Part shown: positions 9,062 to 17,901 of the stretch, piece after piece | How the letters are laid out: every line of letters begins with the position of its first letter | Position numbering within the stretch: the first letter of the stretch is position 1 | Origin: Streptomyces chartreusis NRRL 3882 | GTDB taxonomy: Bacteria; Actinomycetota; Actinomycetes; Streptomycetales; Streptomycetaceae | Length of the DNA: 64,000 bases | Reading direction: 5' to 3' | Assembly: GCF_900236475.1 (NCBI RefSeq) | Contig: NZ_LT963352.1 | Location: forward strand, 2,108,001-2,172,000 | Position numbers and translations under genes: made by a program | The notes under the pieces: model-generated | Database searches by the model: none | Told to the model about the DNA's origin: nothing | The model's input: the letters and a program-made list of their open reading frames with translations, nothing else

Positions 9062-9168
9062 GGGTGCTGGGGGACGCTGCGCAACCCGGCGCTGCAGGGG
9101 CGCTGCTGGTGGCTGCCCGGGTCGGGTGGGTCCGCAACCCGGCGGAGCGGGGTGCCGCCGCGCCCACC

Positions 9169-9189
9169 CGTGCCGCCCTTGGCGGCACG
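9169..9189. terminator. Short hairpin, possible terminator
   Basis: A 9-bp perfect stem (9169-9177 with 9181-9189) with a CTT loop is nested next to a CGGGTGGG/CCCACCCG pair. It lies between convergent genes ending at 9061 and 9248. Confidence 0.55.
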
Positions 9190-9247
9190 ATTGCCCGCAG
9201 CCAGGGCAGCTGGGCGGGAGCCACCGCGTAAGCGGGTCGCGCGCGGG

Positions 9248-10747
9248 CTAGAGCGTTTCCTCCGGCTTCGTTGCCTCTCCCCTCGCGAGGCGGCTGTGTG
9301 TGCGGCCGTAGAGGAAGTACACCAAGAACCCGGCGGCCATCCAGATGCCGAACCGCACCCACGTCTCGGCCGGCAGGTTGATCATCAGCCACAGGGAGGC
9401 GCACACCGACACGATCGGGATGACCGGCACCCACGGCGTGCGGAACGCCCGGTGCAGGTCGGGGCGGGTCCTGCGGAGGACGAGGACACCGATGGCGACC
9501 ACCACGAAGGCGAACAGCGTGCCGATGTTCACCAGCGCGGCGAGCTCCGTCAGCGGAGTGAAGCCGGCCAGGATCGCGATGATCACGCCGAGCAGGATGG
9601 TCGGCCGGTGCGGGGTCCTGAACCGCGGGTGGACGTGCGAGAAGAACCGCGGAAGCAGCCCGTCACGGCTCATCGCGAAGAACACCCGGGTCTGCCCGAG
9701 CAAAAGGATCATGCACACCGTCGTCAGACCGACCGCGGCGCCGAAGCTGATGAAGCCCGCGAACCACGGATGCCCGGTCGCCTTGAACGCGTCGGCCAGC
9801 GGGGCGTCGATGGACAGCCTGGTGTAGTGCTGCATGCCGGTGACGACGATCGACACGAGGACGTACAGCGTGGTGCAGATCAGCAGGGAACCGAGGATGC
9901 CGCGCGGCATGTCGCGCTGCGGGTTCCGGGTCTCCTCCGCCGCCGTGGCCACGACGTCGAAGCCGATGAAGGCGAAGAACACGACGGAGGCGGCGGTGAA
10001 GATGCCCATCACGCCGAAGTTGGAGGGCGCCCAGCCGAACATGAGCTGGATCAGTGGGGAGTCGAGACTCGACCCGGCCTCCACCGGCTTCTCCTTCGGG
10101 ATGAACGGGTCGTAGTTGGCACCCTTGATGAGGAACGCCCCCGCGACGATCACGACGAGGACGACCGTCACCTTGATGGCGACGACCAGCGACGTGATCC
10201 GCGCGGACAGCTTCATGCCGAGCACCAGGATGCCGGTGAGGACGAGGACGAGCGCGGCGGCGAGGATGTCGAAGCCGAAGACGTCGGCACCCTCTCTGCT
10301 GCCGAGGGCCGCGGGCATCTCCCAGCCCGCGTTGTCCATGAGCGACTGGATGTAGCCGGACCAGCCGACGGCCACCACCGCCGTACCGAGCGCGAACTCC
10401 AGGACCAGGTCCCAGCCGATGATCCAGGCGGGCAGCTCACCGAGGGAGGCGTACGAGAACGTGTAGGCGGACCCGGCGACCGGGACCGTCGACGCGAACT
10501 CGGCGTAACAGAGCGCGGCCAGGGCGCAGGCGACGCCGGCCGCGACGAACGCCAGGGCCACCGCCGGCCCCGCGTTGTTCTTCGCGACTGTTCCGGTGAG
10601 GACGAAGATGCCGGTGCCGATGATCACGCCGACGCCGAAGACGGTCAGATCCAGCGCGGACAAGGACTTCTTGAGCGCGTGCTCTGGCTCCTCGGTGTCG
10701 AGGATGGACTGCTCGACCTTCTTCGTCCGGAAGAGGGTGCTGCTCAC
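9248..10747 (-). CDS. APC-superfamily amino acid permease (CAT/YfnA-like)
   Basis: GTG at 10747 has GGGAGG a few bases upstream, so this start is preferred over the longer open frame. The 499-residue protein has about 12 to 13 predicted membrane segments. The first contains GVGVIIGTGIFVLTG, the substrate-backbone-binding motif of APC transporters, and FFAFIGFDVVATAAEE with NPQRDMPRGI is typical of the cationic amino acid transporter group. It probably imports an amino acid with protons across the cytoplasmic membrane; the substrate cannot be told from sequence. It sits downstream of, and in the same direction as, dxs but is separated from it by a strong terminator, so it has its own promoter in 10748-10829. 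Confidence 0.85.
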   Translation of the reverse strand: MSSTLFRTKKVEQSILDTEEPEHALKKSLSALDLTVFGVGVIIGTGIFVLTGTVAKNNAGPAVALAFVAAGVACALAALCYAEFASTVPVAGSAYTFSYASLGELPAWIIGWDLVLEFALGTAVVAVGWSGYIQSLMDNAGWEMPAALGSREGADVFGFDILAAALVLVLTGILVLGMKLSARITSLVVAIKVTVVLVVIVAGAFLIKGANYDPFIPKEKPVEAGSSLDSPLIQLMFGWAPSNFGVMGIFTAASVVFFAFIGFDVVATAAEETRNPQRDMPRGILGSLLICTTLYVLVSIVVTGMQHYTRLSIDAPLADAFKATGHPWFAGFISFGAAVGLTTVCMILLLGQTRVFFAMSRDGLLPRFFSHVHPRFRTPHRPTILLGVIIAILAGFTPLTELAALVNIGTLFAFVVVAIGVLVLRRTRPDLHRAFRTPWVPVIPIVSVCASLWLMINLPAETWVRFGIWMAAGFLVYFLYGRTHSRLARGEATKPEETL

Positions 10748-10829
10748 GGGGTACCTCCCACGCTTGTCGTCCTCGACATGATCGAGAGGGGGCACCATCC
10801 GTATGCCCCGGCGGGGAAGGGTTCACGCC

Positions 10830-10875
10830 AATGGGCCGGTTCCACCACCCTTGGCGGTGGTGGAACCGGCCCATT
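10830..10875 (-). terminator. Strong terminator downstream of dxs
   Basis: A perfect 20-bp stem (10830-10849 with 10856-10875) and a 6-nt loop start 9 bases after the dxs stop. Confidence 0.85.
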
Positions 10876-10883
10876 CAGCGGTG

Positions 10884-12815
10884 TCAGTCGCGCGCGGGCT
10901 CCACGGAGTCCACCGCGTCCGCGGTGCTGCGCTCGTACCGGCCGTCCAGCCTGGCGACCAGCCCGGTCACCTGGCGGGCGATGTCCGGCGCGGTGAGGCC
11001 GATCTCGGCCATGACCTCGGCGCGCGAGGCGTGGTCGAGGAAGCGCGGCGGGATGCCGAAGTCGCGCAGCGGCACGTCGACGCCCGCGTCACGCAGCGCC
11101 TGCGCGATCGTCGATCCCACACCCCCGACCCGGCTGTTGTCCTCGACGGTGACGACCACGCGGTGCCGCTCGGCGAGCGGGGCCATGGCCTCGTCGACGG
11201 GTTTGACCCAGCGCGGGTCGACGACCGTGGTGGAGATGCCCTGCCTGTCCAGCAGTCCGGCGATCTCCAGGCACATCGGTGCGAGCGCGCCGACGGAGAC
11301 CAGCAGCACATCGGGCCGGTCGGTGCCGGGCTCACGCAGCACGTCCATGCCGCCGACCCGGCCCACGGCGGGAACGGCGGGACCGACGGCGCCCTTGGAG
11401 AAGCGGACCACGGTCGGCGCGTCGTCGACGGCGACGGCCTCCCGCAACTGCGCGCGGACCTGGTCGGCGTCACGCGGCGCGGCCAGCCGCAGCCCCGGCA
11501 CGACCTGGAGGATCGACATGTCCCACATGCCGTTGTGTGACGCCCCGTCGGTGCCGGTGACGCCGGCCCGGTCCAGGACGAAGGTCACCCCGCACTTGTG
11601 CAGGGCCACGTCCATCAGCACCTGGTCGAAGGCCCGGTTGAGGAAGGTGGCGTACACCGCGAACACCGGGTGCACTCCGCCCGTCGCCAGGCCCGCCGCG
11701 GACACGGCACCGTGCTGCTCGGCGATGCCGACGTCGTAGACCCGCTCGGGGAACCGCTTGGCGAACTTCTCCAGGCCCACCGGCTGGAGCATGGCGGCGG
11801 TGATGGCGACGATGTCCTCGCGCTCCTCACCCAGCTTGACCATCTCCTCGCCGAACACGGACGTCCAGTCGGCGCCGGAGGAGGCGATGGGCAGGCCTGT
11901 GTCGGGGTGGATCTTGCCGACGGCGTGGAAGCGGTCGGCCTCGTCCTGGAGGGCGGGCTGGTAGCCGCGGCCCTTCTCGGTGAGGCAGTGCACGATGACG
12001 GGCCCGCCGAACCGCTTGGCCCGCGCGAGGGCGGACTCCAGGGCCTCCAGGTCGTGTCCGTCGATCGGGCCGACGTACTTCAGGCCGAGGTCCTCGAACA
12101 TGCCCTGCGGGGCGATGAAGTCCTTGAGGCCCTTCTTCGCGCCGTGCAGGGTGTCGTAGAGCGGCCGCCCGACGACGGGGGTGCGCTCCAGCACCTCCTT
12201 GGTGCGGGCGAGGAACCGTTCGTAGCCGTCCGTCGTCCGCAGTGTCGCGAGGTGGTTGGCGAGACCGCCGATGGTCGGCGCGTAGGACCGCTCGTTGTCG
12301 TTGACGACGATGACGAGGGGCCGGTCCTTGGCGTCGGCGATGTTGTTCAGCGCCTCCCAGGCCATGCCGCCGGTCAGCGCCCCGTCACCGATCACGGCGA
12401 CGACGTGGCTGTCGCGCTCGAGGAGCTCGTTGGCCTTGGCGATGCCGTCGGCCCAGCCGAGGACGGTCGAGGCGTGCGAGTTCTCGATGATGTCGTGCTC
12501 GGACTCGGCCTGCGAGGGGTAGCCGGACAGGCCGCCCTTCATCTTCAGCTTCGAGAAGTCCTGACGGCCGGTGAGCAGCTTGTGCACGTAGGACTGGTGA
12601 CCGGTGTCCCAGAGCACCTTGTCCTTGGGCGATTCGAAGACCCGGTGCAGGGCGATGGTGAGCTCCACCACGCCGAGGTTGGGGCCGAGGTGCCCGCCGG
12701 TCTTGGAGACTGCTTCGACAAGGAAGGTCCGGATCTCCTCCGCCAGCTGGTTCAGCTCCTCCAGGCTGAGCCGGTCCAGATCGCGCGGTCCCCTGATTCG
12801 GGTCAGCAGCGGCAC
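10884..12815 (-). CDS. dxs: 1-deoxy-D-xylulose-5-phosphate synthase
   Basis: GTG at 12815 follows a near-perfect AAGGAGG site. The 643-residue protein is full length for DXS. It has the thiamine-diphosphate motif [17 protein letters not shown] ending in VNDNE, the [13 protein letters not shown]-terminal block, the catalytic Glu region [13 protein letters not shown], and the transketolase C-terminal domain ([10 protein letters not shown]). It condenses pyruvate and glyceraldehyde-3-phosphate to DXP, the first step of the MEP isoprenoid pathway, in the cytosol. Streptomyces often carry two dxs genes; whether this is the only one cannot be seen here. A TAGACT sequence on the minus strand (12865-12870) could be a -10 element. 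The gene is monocistronic. Confidence 0.95.
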   Translation of the reverse strand: MPLLTRIRGPRDLDRLSLEELNQLAEEIRTFLVEAVSKTGGHLGPNLGVVELTIALHRVFESPKDKVLWDTGHQSYVHKLLTGRQDFSKLKMKGGLSGYPSQAESEHDIIENSHASTVLGWADGIAKANELLERDSHVVAVIGDGALTGGMAWEALNNIADAKDRPLVIVVNDNERSYAPTIGGLANHLATLRTTDGYERFLARTKEVLERTPVVGRPLYDTLHGAKKGLKDFIAPQGMFEDLGLKYVGPIDGHDLEALESALARAKRFGGPVIVHCLTEKGRGYQPALQDEADRFHAVGKIHPDTGLPIASSGADWTSVFGEEMVKLGEEREDIVAITAAMLQPVGLEKFAKRFPERVYDVGIAEQHGAVSAAGLATGGVHPVFAVYATFLNRAFDQVLMDVALHKCGVTFVLDRAGVTGTDGASHNGMWDMSILQVVPGLRLAAPRDADQVRAQLREAVAVDDAPTVVRFSKGAVGPAVPAVGRVGGMDVLREPGTDRPDVLLVSVGALAPMCLEIAGLLDRQGISTTVVDPRWVKPVDEAMAPLAERHRVVVTVEDNSRVGGVGSTIAQALRDAGVDVPLRDFGIPPRFLDHASRAEVMAEIGLTAPDIARQVTGLVARLDGRYERSTADAVDSVEPARD

Positions 12816-12956
12816 CCGTGCCTCCTTGCAGTAGAGCTGTTCGAGCTGTTGCCGGGCGTGTCGAGTCTAATGTTCCGCCCCTGAGGACTGCGCCGAGGCC
12901 GTGCGTCATACGTCACGCATTCGGCTGTACCCAACTTGTGCCTCACCTACGACACG

Positions 12957-12990
12957 ACTGTGCCCGGCACCTCGCGGTGCCGGGCACAGT
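12957..12990 (-). terminator. Terminator after xylH
   Basis: A perfect 15-bp stem (12957-12971 with 12976-12990) and a TCGC tetraloop lie 14 bases after the xylH stop. Confidence 0.85.
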
Positions 12991-13004
12991 GGTGGTCTTC
13001 GGCG

Positions 13005-14297
13005 CTACGCGCGCCCCGCGGTCTTCTGCGTCTTGCGCGTCACCGCGTCGATCACGACCGTGGCCAACAGCACACCACCCGTGATCATGTACTGCACCGG
13101 AGAAGCGATGCCCTCCAGGGCGAGCCCGTACTGGATCGACACGATCACCAGCACACCGAGCAGCGCGTTCCACGTCCGTCCACGACCACCGAACAGCGAC
13201 GTGCCGCCGATCACCGCGGCCGCGATCGCGTTCATCAGCAGGTCACCCCCACCGGCACCCTGGTTCGCCGCGGCGATCTTCGACGCGATGAACAGACCGC
13301 CGACCGCCGCGAACGTCCCGGAGATCGCGAACACCGAGATCCGGACCATCTCCACGTTGATACCGGCCCGGCGGGACGCCTCGACGCTGCCGCCGAGCGC
13401 GAACACCTTCCGCCCGTACGCCGTCCGCCGCAGCACGAAGTCCGTGACCAGCAGCACCACGATGAAGATCACCACGGCCAGCGGCAGGCCCTTGTACTGG
13501 TTGAAGACGATGGCGACGGCGAACGCGACGATCGCCAGCAGCACCGTCCGCACGATGGTCTCGCTCAGCGGCCGCGACGGCACCCCGGCGGCCTCCCGGC
13601 GCCGGTTGCCGAGGAAGGAGCTGAGGAAGAACCCGGCGGTCACCACGGCGGCCAGGCCGTACGCGGCGGCCACGTCCGAGAAGTAGTAGCTGGTCAGCTG
13701 GGCCACGACCCCGTCCGGGTCGAGGTTGATCGTGCCGTTGTCGCCCAGGATCTGGAGCATGAAGCCGTTCCAGAACAGCAGTCCGGCCAGGGTGACGGCG
13801 AACGCCGGGACGCCGATCTTCGCGAAGAAGAAGCCGTGCAGCGTGCCGGCGACCGTGCCGGTGACGATGGCCAGCACGAAGGCGAGCCACTCGTTCATGC
13901 CGTTGGTGACGTTCAGCACGGCGAAGGTCGCACCCGCGACACCGCTGACCGAGCCGACCGACAGGTCGATCTCACCCAGCAGCAGCACGAAGACGATGCC
14001 GACGGCGATCATGCCCGTGCCGACCATGGCGACGGACATGTCGGACAGGTTGCCCGCGGTGAGGAAGTTGGAGTTCAGGCTCTGGAAGATGATCCAGATG
14101 ATGGCCAGGCCGATGACGACCGGGATGGAGCCCAGGTCACCGGACTTCATCTTCCGCTTGAACTCGGTGACGTAGCCGGCGAGACCCTGCTCGCGCACCA
14201 GCAGCCGGGGGTCGACGACCGTGACGGCGGCCTTGGCCGCCTCGGGGTTCTCCACGACGTGGTCGTCCGGAGCCGCGGAGGTCTTGTCGATGCTCAC
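13005..14297 (-). CDS. xylH: Sugar ABC transporter permease, XylH type
   Basis: The GTG start overlaps the xylG stop (GTGA). The 430-residue protein has about 10-12 membrane segments and the markers of the ribose/xylose permease family: GEIDLSVGSVSG, FFAKIGVPAFAVTLAGLLFWNG, GINVEMVRISVFAISG and AAAVIGGTSLFGGRGRTWNALLG. It forms the membrane channel of a CUT2-type importer with XylF and XylG. In S. coelicolor the equivalent genes next to rok7B7 import xylose. A close paralogue lies at 41287-42585 in this same window. Confidence 0.9.
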   Translation of the reverse strand: MSIDKTSAAPDDHVVENPEAAKAAVTVVDPRLLVREQGLAGYVTEFKRKMKSGDLGSIPVVIGLAIIWIIFQSLNSNFLTAGNLSDMSVAMVGTGMIAVGIVFVLLLGEIDLSVGSVSGVAGATFAVLNVTNGMNEWLAFVLAIVTGTVAGTLHGFFFAKIGVPAFAVTLAGLLFWNGFMLQILGDNGTINLDPDGVVAQLTSYYFSDVAAAYGLAAVVTAGFFLSSFLGNRRREAAGVPSRPLSETIVRTVLLAIVAFAVAIVFNQYKGLPLAVVIFIVVLLVTDFVLRRTAYGRKVFALGGSVEASRRAGINVEMVRISVFAISGTFAAVGGLFIASKIAAANQGAGGGDLLMNAIAAAVIGGTSLFGGRGRTWNALLGVLVIVSIQYGLALEGIASPVQYMITGGVLLATVVIDAVTRKTQKTAGRA

Positions 14298-15076
14298 TTG
14301 GAAACCTCCCCGTTCGTGCGCGCCGCACGGCGGGTCACGGCGTTGTCGGTGGCGCCGGTGATGGCGGAGATGATCTCTTCCTGCGAGGTCGACTTGACCT
14401 CGAAGACGCCGTTGTTGCGCCCGAGGCGCAGCACGGCGACCTTGTCCGCGACGGCCTTCACATCGGCCATGTTGTGGCTGATGAGGATCACGGCGTGGCC
14501 GCGCTCGCGCAGCCGCTCGACGAGGTCGAGGACCTGCGCGGTCTGCTCGACACCGAGGGCGGCGGTGGGCTCGTCGAGGATGACCAGCTTGGGCTCACCG
14601 AGCATGGACCGGGCGATGGCCACGGTCTGGCGCTGGCCGCCGGAGAGCGAGGCGATCGGGATGCGCACGCTGGGGATGCGGATCGACAGCGTGTCGAGGA
14701 GCTCGCGGGAGCGGCGCTCCATCTCCACCTCGTCCAGGACGCCGCGCTTGCGGATCTCCCGGCCCAGGTAGAGGTTGCCGACGACGTCGATGTTGTCGCA
14801 CAGCGCGAGGTCCTGGTAGACGGTCGCGATGCCCAGGTTCTGGGCGTCGTGCGGTTTGTTGATCTGGACGGACCTGCCGTCCCATTCGATGACGCCCTCA
14901 TCGATGGGGTGCACGCCGGCGATCGTCTTGACCAGCGTGGACTTTCCGGCTCCGTTGTCGCCGACCAGGGCGACCACCTCACCGGCGTGGACCTCAAGCT
15001 CTACGTCGGTGAGCGCCTGTACGGCACCGAACCGCTTGGAGACCCCGCGCAACGCCAGCACGGGCGTAGCGGACAC
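14294..15076 (-). CDS. xylG: Sugar ABC transporter ATP-binding protein, XylG type (single-domain)
   Basis: GTG at 15076 is chosen: AAGGAG lies 9 bases upstream, while the ATG at 15085 would touch that site. The resulting 260 residues also match the paralogue at 40511. Walker A is GDNGAGKST, the signature is SLSGGQRQ, Walker B is LVILDEPTAAL and the switch His is in LISHN. Classical XylG/RbsA proteins carry two ATPase halves (about 500 residues), so this is a half-size, homodimerising form common in actinobacteria. It powers sugar import with XylF and XylH. Confidence 0.9.
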   Translation of the reverse strand: MSATPVLALRGVSKRFGAVQALTDVELEVHAGEVVALVGDNGAGKSTLVKTIAGVHPIDEGVIEWDGRSVQINKPHDAQNLGIATVYQDLALCDNIDVVGNLYLGREIRKRGVLDEVEMERRSRELLDTLSIRIPSVRIPIASLSGGQRQTVAIARSMLGEPKLVILDEPTAALGVEQTAQVLDLVERLRERGHAVILISHNMADVKAVADKVAVLRLGRNNGVFEVKSTSQEEIISAITGATDNAVTRRAARTNGEVSK

Positions 15077-15131
15077 GTGAACCATCTCCTTCGCCGCCTG
15101 ACCCGGCGGGAGGTTGTGCAGAAGTGTGGGA

Positions 15132-15145
15132 GGAGTGATCACTCC
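15132..15145. promoter_or_regulatory. 14-bp perfect palindrome GGAGTGATCACTCC in the xylF-xylG gap
   Basis: The palindrome lies about 55 bases upstream of the xylG start, immediately next to an 8-bp stem-loop (15149-15169, arms GCCCCGCA/TGCGGGGC). It could be an operator or part of an mRNA structure; sequence alone cannot decide. Confidence 0.4.
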
Positions 15146-15221
15146 GACGCCCCGCAGAGCTTGCGGGGCTGGTGTGGCGGGGCGCCGGAGGAACTCGGGC
15201 AGCCGGTCCCTCACGGGAGTC

Positions 15222-15247
15222 ACGGGAGTCCGGACGCGGACTCCCGT
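15222..15247 (-). terminator. Stem-loop after xylF, likely attenuator or mRNA 3' stabiliser
   Basis: An 11-bp perfect stem (15222-15232 with 15237-15247) and a GACG loop start 27 bases after the xylF stop, inside the operon. Such structures often keep binding-protein mRNA more abundant than permease mRNA. Confidence 0.65.
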
Positions 15248-15273
15248 ACTCCCTCAGGGGACCTGACGGCTGC

Positions 15274-16386
15274 TTACTTGAGACCGATCTTGTCGCAGGC
15301 GGCCTTGTACTTGCCGGTGCAGATCTCGCTCACGGTGTAGATGCCGTCCTTGATGACGGTGTCGTTGATGTTGTCCTTGGTCAGCGAGACGACCGGGACC
15401 AGGACGGAGGGGATGGCCTTGGTGGTCGGGCTGTCGACCTTGTCCTTGGCGATGGAGTCGAGCGACTTGCCCTGGGCGAGGGCGACGGCCATCTCGGCCG
15501 CGACGTCCGCCTCCTGCGGGTAGGGCTTGTAGACGCTCATGTACTGCTCGCCGGTGACGATGCGCTGCACGCCGGAGAGTTCGGCGTCCTGGCCGGTGAC
15601 CGGGATGTCGGCGATGCCGGCGGCCTTCAGGGCGGTGATGATGCCGCCCGCCATGCCGTCGTTGGCGGAGTAGACGCCGATGATCTTGTCCTTGCCGAGG
15701 GCGGAGATGGCGCCCTCCATGTTGGCGTTGGCGTTCTCCGGCTTCCACTCCTTGGTGTCGTACTCGCGGCCGATGTTCACCTTGCCGTCGAGGACGGAGT
15801 GCGCGCCCTTCTTGAACTGGGCGGCGTTGGGGTCGGTGGACGACCCGTTCATCATGACGATCTGACCGTCCTTGGCCTTGGAACCCAGGGCCTTCAGCAG
15901 GGCCTCGCCCTGGGTCTTGCCGACGGTCTCGTTGTCGAACGAGGTGTAGGCGTCGATCGGGCCCTCGGCCAGGCGGTCGTAGGCGACGACGGGGATGTTC
16001 GCGTCCTTGGCCTTCTTCACCGAGCCGGCGATGGCCTTGGAGTCCACCGCGTCCACGATCAGCACGTCGACCTTGTTGGTCACCATCGTGTCGACCTGCT
16101 GGTTCTGCGTGCTGGCGTCCTGCTTGGCGTTGGCGTAGACGACCTCGCCCTTGCCGCCGGTGAGCTCCTTGACCTTCTTCTCGATGAGCGGCCGGTCGAA
16201 CTTCTCGTAACGGGCGGTCGCGTTCTCCGGAAGGAGCAGACCGACCTTGATGTCGTCGCCCTTCTTGGCGGACCCCGTGGAGTCGGCGTTGTCGCCGGAC
16301 TCCTTGGCGCTGCCACAGGCAGCAAGCGAAACGGCCATCGCACCGGCGGCAATCGCAACAGCGGCGCGACGCATACGCGTGTTCAC
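15274..16386 (-). CDS. xylF: Sugar-binding lipoprotein, XylF type
   Basis: GTG at 16386 follows GGGAGG. The 370-residue precursor has a signal peptide ending in the lipobox SLAACG, so the mature protein is lipid-anchored at Cys. The periplasmic-binding-protein type I fold shows VGLLLPENATARYEK, VLIVDAVDSK, VVAYDRLAEGP, GVYSANDGMAGG and VTGQDAELSGVQ, as in xylose-binding proteins. It captures the sugar for XylGH. Divergent from nothing: its promoter must lie in the 121 bases between its start and the rok7B7 stop, or read through from rok7B7. The paralogue at 39413-40495 is clearly related along its whole length. Confidence 0.9.
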   Translation of the reverse strand: MNTRMRRAAVAIAAGAMAVSLAACGSAKESGDNADSTGSAKKGDDIKVGLLLPENATARYEKFDRPLIEKKVKELTGGKGEVVYANAKQDASTQNQQVDTMVTNKVDVLIVDAVDSKAIAGSVKKAKDANIPVVAYDRLAEGPIDAYTSFDNETVGKTQGEALLKALGSKAKDGQIVMMNGSSTDPNAAQFKKGAHSVLDGKVNIGREYDTKEWKPENANANMEGAISALGKDKIIGVYSANDGMAGGIITALKAAGIADIPVTGQDAELSGVQRIVTGEQYMSVYKPYPQEADVAAEMAVALAQGKSLDSIAKDKVDSPTTKAIPSVLVPVVSLTKDNINDTVIKDGIYTVSEICTGKYKAACDKIGLK

Positions 16387-16484
16387 TTCAGAAACCTCCC
16401 TGACGAGGCCGCGACATTGCGGCCGAGGTGGCTGGAAGTCAACTCGGCCACACGTGCGACGTCAAGAAGTAAATCCTTAACGAG

Positions 16485-16500
16485 ATGGCAACGGTGCCAT
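16485..16500. promoter_or_regulatory. Inverted repeat ATGGCA-N4-TGCCAT upstream of xylF
   Basis: It lies about 100 bases before the xylF start and just after the rok7B7 stop codon. A second pair, GGCCGC-N6-GCGGCC, lies at 16407-16424 in the presumed leader. Both are candidate regulator sites. Confidence 0.4.
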
Positions 16501-16507
16501 CCGTTCT

Positions 16508-17719
16508 CTAAGTGAAGGCAGGGGTCGCCGCTTGCAGTGCCCCGACGGCGGTCCCGTCCAAAAGTGTTGAATCGCCCATCTCGCTGAGGGCCAGCGCGAG
16601 CGCTCCGAGCACCTCCGCACGGCCGCCGAGCGCCCCGGGGAGAACGGACAGCTGGCGTGCCGCGCTGGGAATGGCGTAGCGGCCCACGGACTCCCGGATC
16701 GGCCCGAGTACCAGCTCACCGGCCTCGGCGAGATCACCGCCGAGGACCACACGGCTCGGGTTCAGCAGGTTGCAGAGATTGGCGACTCCACTGCCGATGT
16801 GGCGGCCGACGTCGGCGATCACCCGACGGCAGCCCGGGTCTCCGTCCCGCGCGAGCCGTACGACGCCTTCCATCGTCAGGTCGGTGCCGTGGCTGGACTG
16901 GAGGAGCGGGAGCACGTAGCGCGCGGCCGCGAAGGTCTCCAGGCAGCCGCGGTTTCCGCAGCGGCAGACGGGGCCGGACTCATCGAGTGTAATATGTCCG
17001 ATTTCTCCTGCGGTACCGCCCGGACCGCGGTAGATCTTTCCGTTGATCACCAGGCCCGCGCCGACACCGCTGGCGACCTTGATGTACGCCAGGTCGCGCA
17101 CGCCGCGGCCGCTGCCCCAGACCATCTCGCCGAGGGCGCCGAGGTTGGCGTCGTTGTCCACGTGCACGGGTACGCCGAGCCGCCCCCGCAGCTCCTCGGC
17201 GGGCTTGGTGCCGGTCCAGCCGGGCAGGATGGCGGTCGAGCCGAGGGTGCCGGACTCGACGTCGATCGGGCCGGGCACGCCGAGGCCCACCCCGGCGATC
17301 TTGGACCGGTCGACTCCGGTGGCCTCGATCAGCCGGCTGACCAGCTGTTCCGCCCGGTCGAAGCCCTGCGTCGAGGAGGCGTCCACGTCCAGCGGCTCGG
17401 ACTCCTCGGCGAGCACCTGGTGGGCGAGGTTCCCGATCGCGACCCGCAGGTGGGTGTGGCCGAAGTCGACCCCTATGACGATCCCGGCGTCCCCGCTCAG
17501 CGACACGCTGCGGGCCCGCCGCCCCCCTGCCGACGTCGGCGTGACCTCGACGGTGCCGCCTTCCTTCAACTCCCGGACGATGTTGGACACCGTCGCCGCG
17601 GACAGGCCCGTCGTCCGCGCGATCTCGGCCTGGGTGAGGGAGCCCGCCAGGCGTACGGCTCGTACGACCCGCTCCAGGTTGGCTCGGTGCAGCGACGACT
17701 GCGACCCCGGAGTCTCCAC
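16508..17719 (-). CDS. rok7B7: ROK-family transcriptional regulator
   Basis: GTG at 17719 is preferred because AGGAGG lies 5 bases upstream, giving 403 residues. Upstream in-frame starts (ATG 17764, TTG 17770) have no ribosome site. The N-terminus is a winged helix-turn-helix (LTQAEIARTTGLSAATVSNIVRE is split here only for length: LTQAEIARTTGLSAATVS). The ROK sugar-sensing domain follows, with GIVIGVDFGHTHLRV, GVGLGVPGPID, the ROK motif GEIGHITLDESG and the zinc site CRCGNRGCLE. Its location between xylFGH and ngcEFG is as for Rok7B7 of S. coelicolor, known to affect xylose uptake, carbon catabolite repression and antibiotic production. Confidence 0.9.
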   Translation of the reverse strand: METPGSQSSLHRANLERVVRAVRLAGSLTQAEIARTTGLSAATVSNIVRELKEGGTVEVTPTSAGGRRARSVSLSGDAGIVIGVDFGHTHLRVAIGNLAHQVLAEESEPLDVDASSTQGFDRAEQLVSRLIEATGVDRSKIAGVGLGVPGPIDVESGTLGSTAILPGWTGTKPAEELRGRLGVPVHVDNDANLGALGEMVWGSGRGVRDLAYIKVASGVGAGLVINGKIYRGPGGTAGEIGHITLDESGPVCRCGNRGCLETFAAARYVLPLLQSSHGTDLTMEGVVRLARDGDPGCRRVIADVGRHIGSGVANLCNLLNPSRVVLGGDLAEAGELVLGPIRESVGRYAIPSAARQLSVLPGALGGRAEVLGALALALSEMGDSTLLDGTAVGALQAATPAFT

Positions 17720-17848
17720 GACGACCTCCTGCGCGCGGGGTCGCTTCGATGAGACCCCGTCCATGTCCAACTAGTGAACTCTAAGCTGAGCCGTTCGGGT
17801 TGCCTCCCGTCAAGAGGTTGAACCGTTTCCGGGTCCATGGACACACGC

Positions 17849-17883
17849 GTGCACGCCGCCCCCTGTTCGGGAGCGGCGTGTAC
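17849..17883 (-). terminator. Terminator after ngcG
   Basis: A 15-position stem (17849-17863 with 17869-17883; one G-U and one mismatch) with a TGTTC loop lies about 19 bases beyond the ngcG stop. Confidence 0.75.
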
Positions 17884-17901
17884 ACGTGCGAACGCGCAGG
17901 G

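Noticed and set aside
10830..10875. Long palindrome considered as an operator of the permease gene
   Set aside because: Its 20-bp stem with short loop directly after dxs fits a transcription terminator better.
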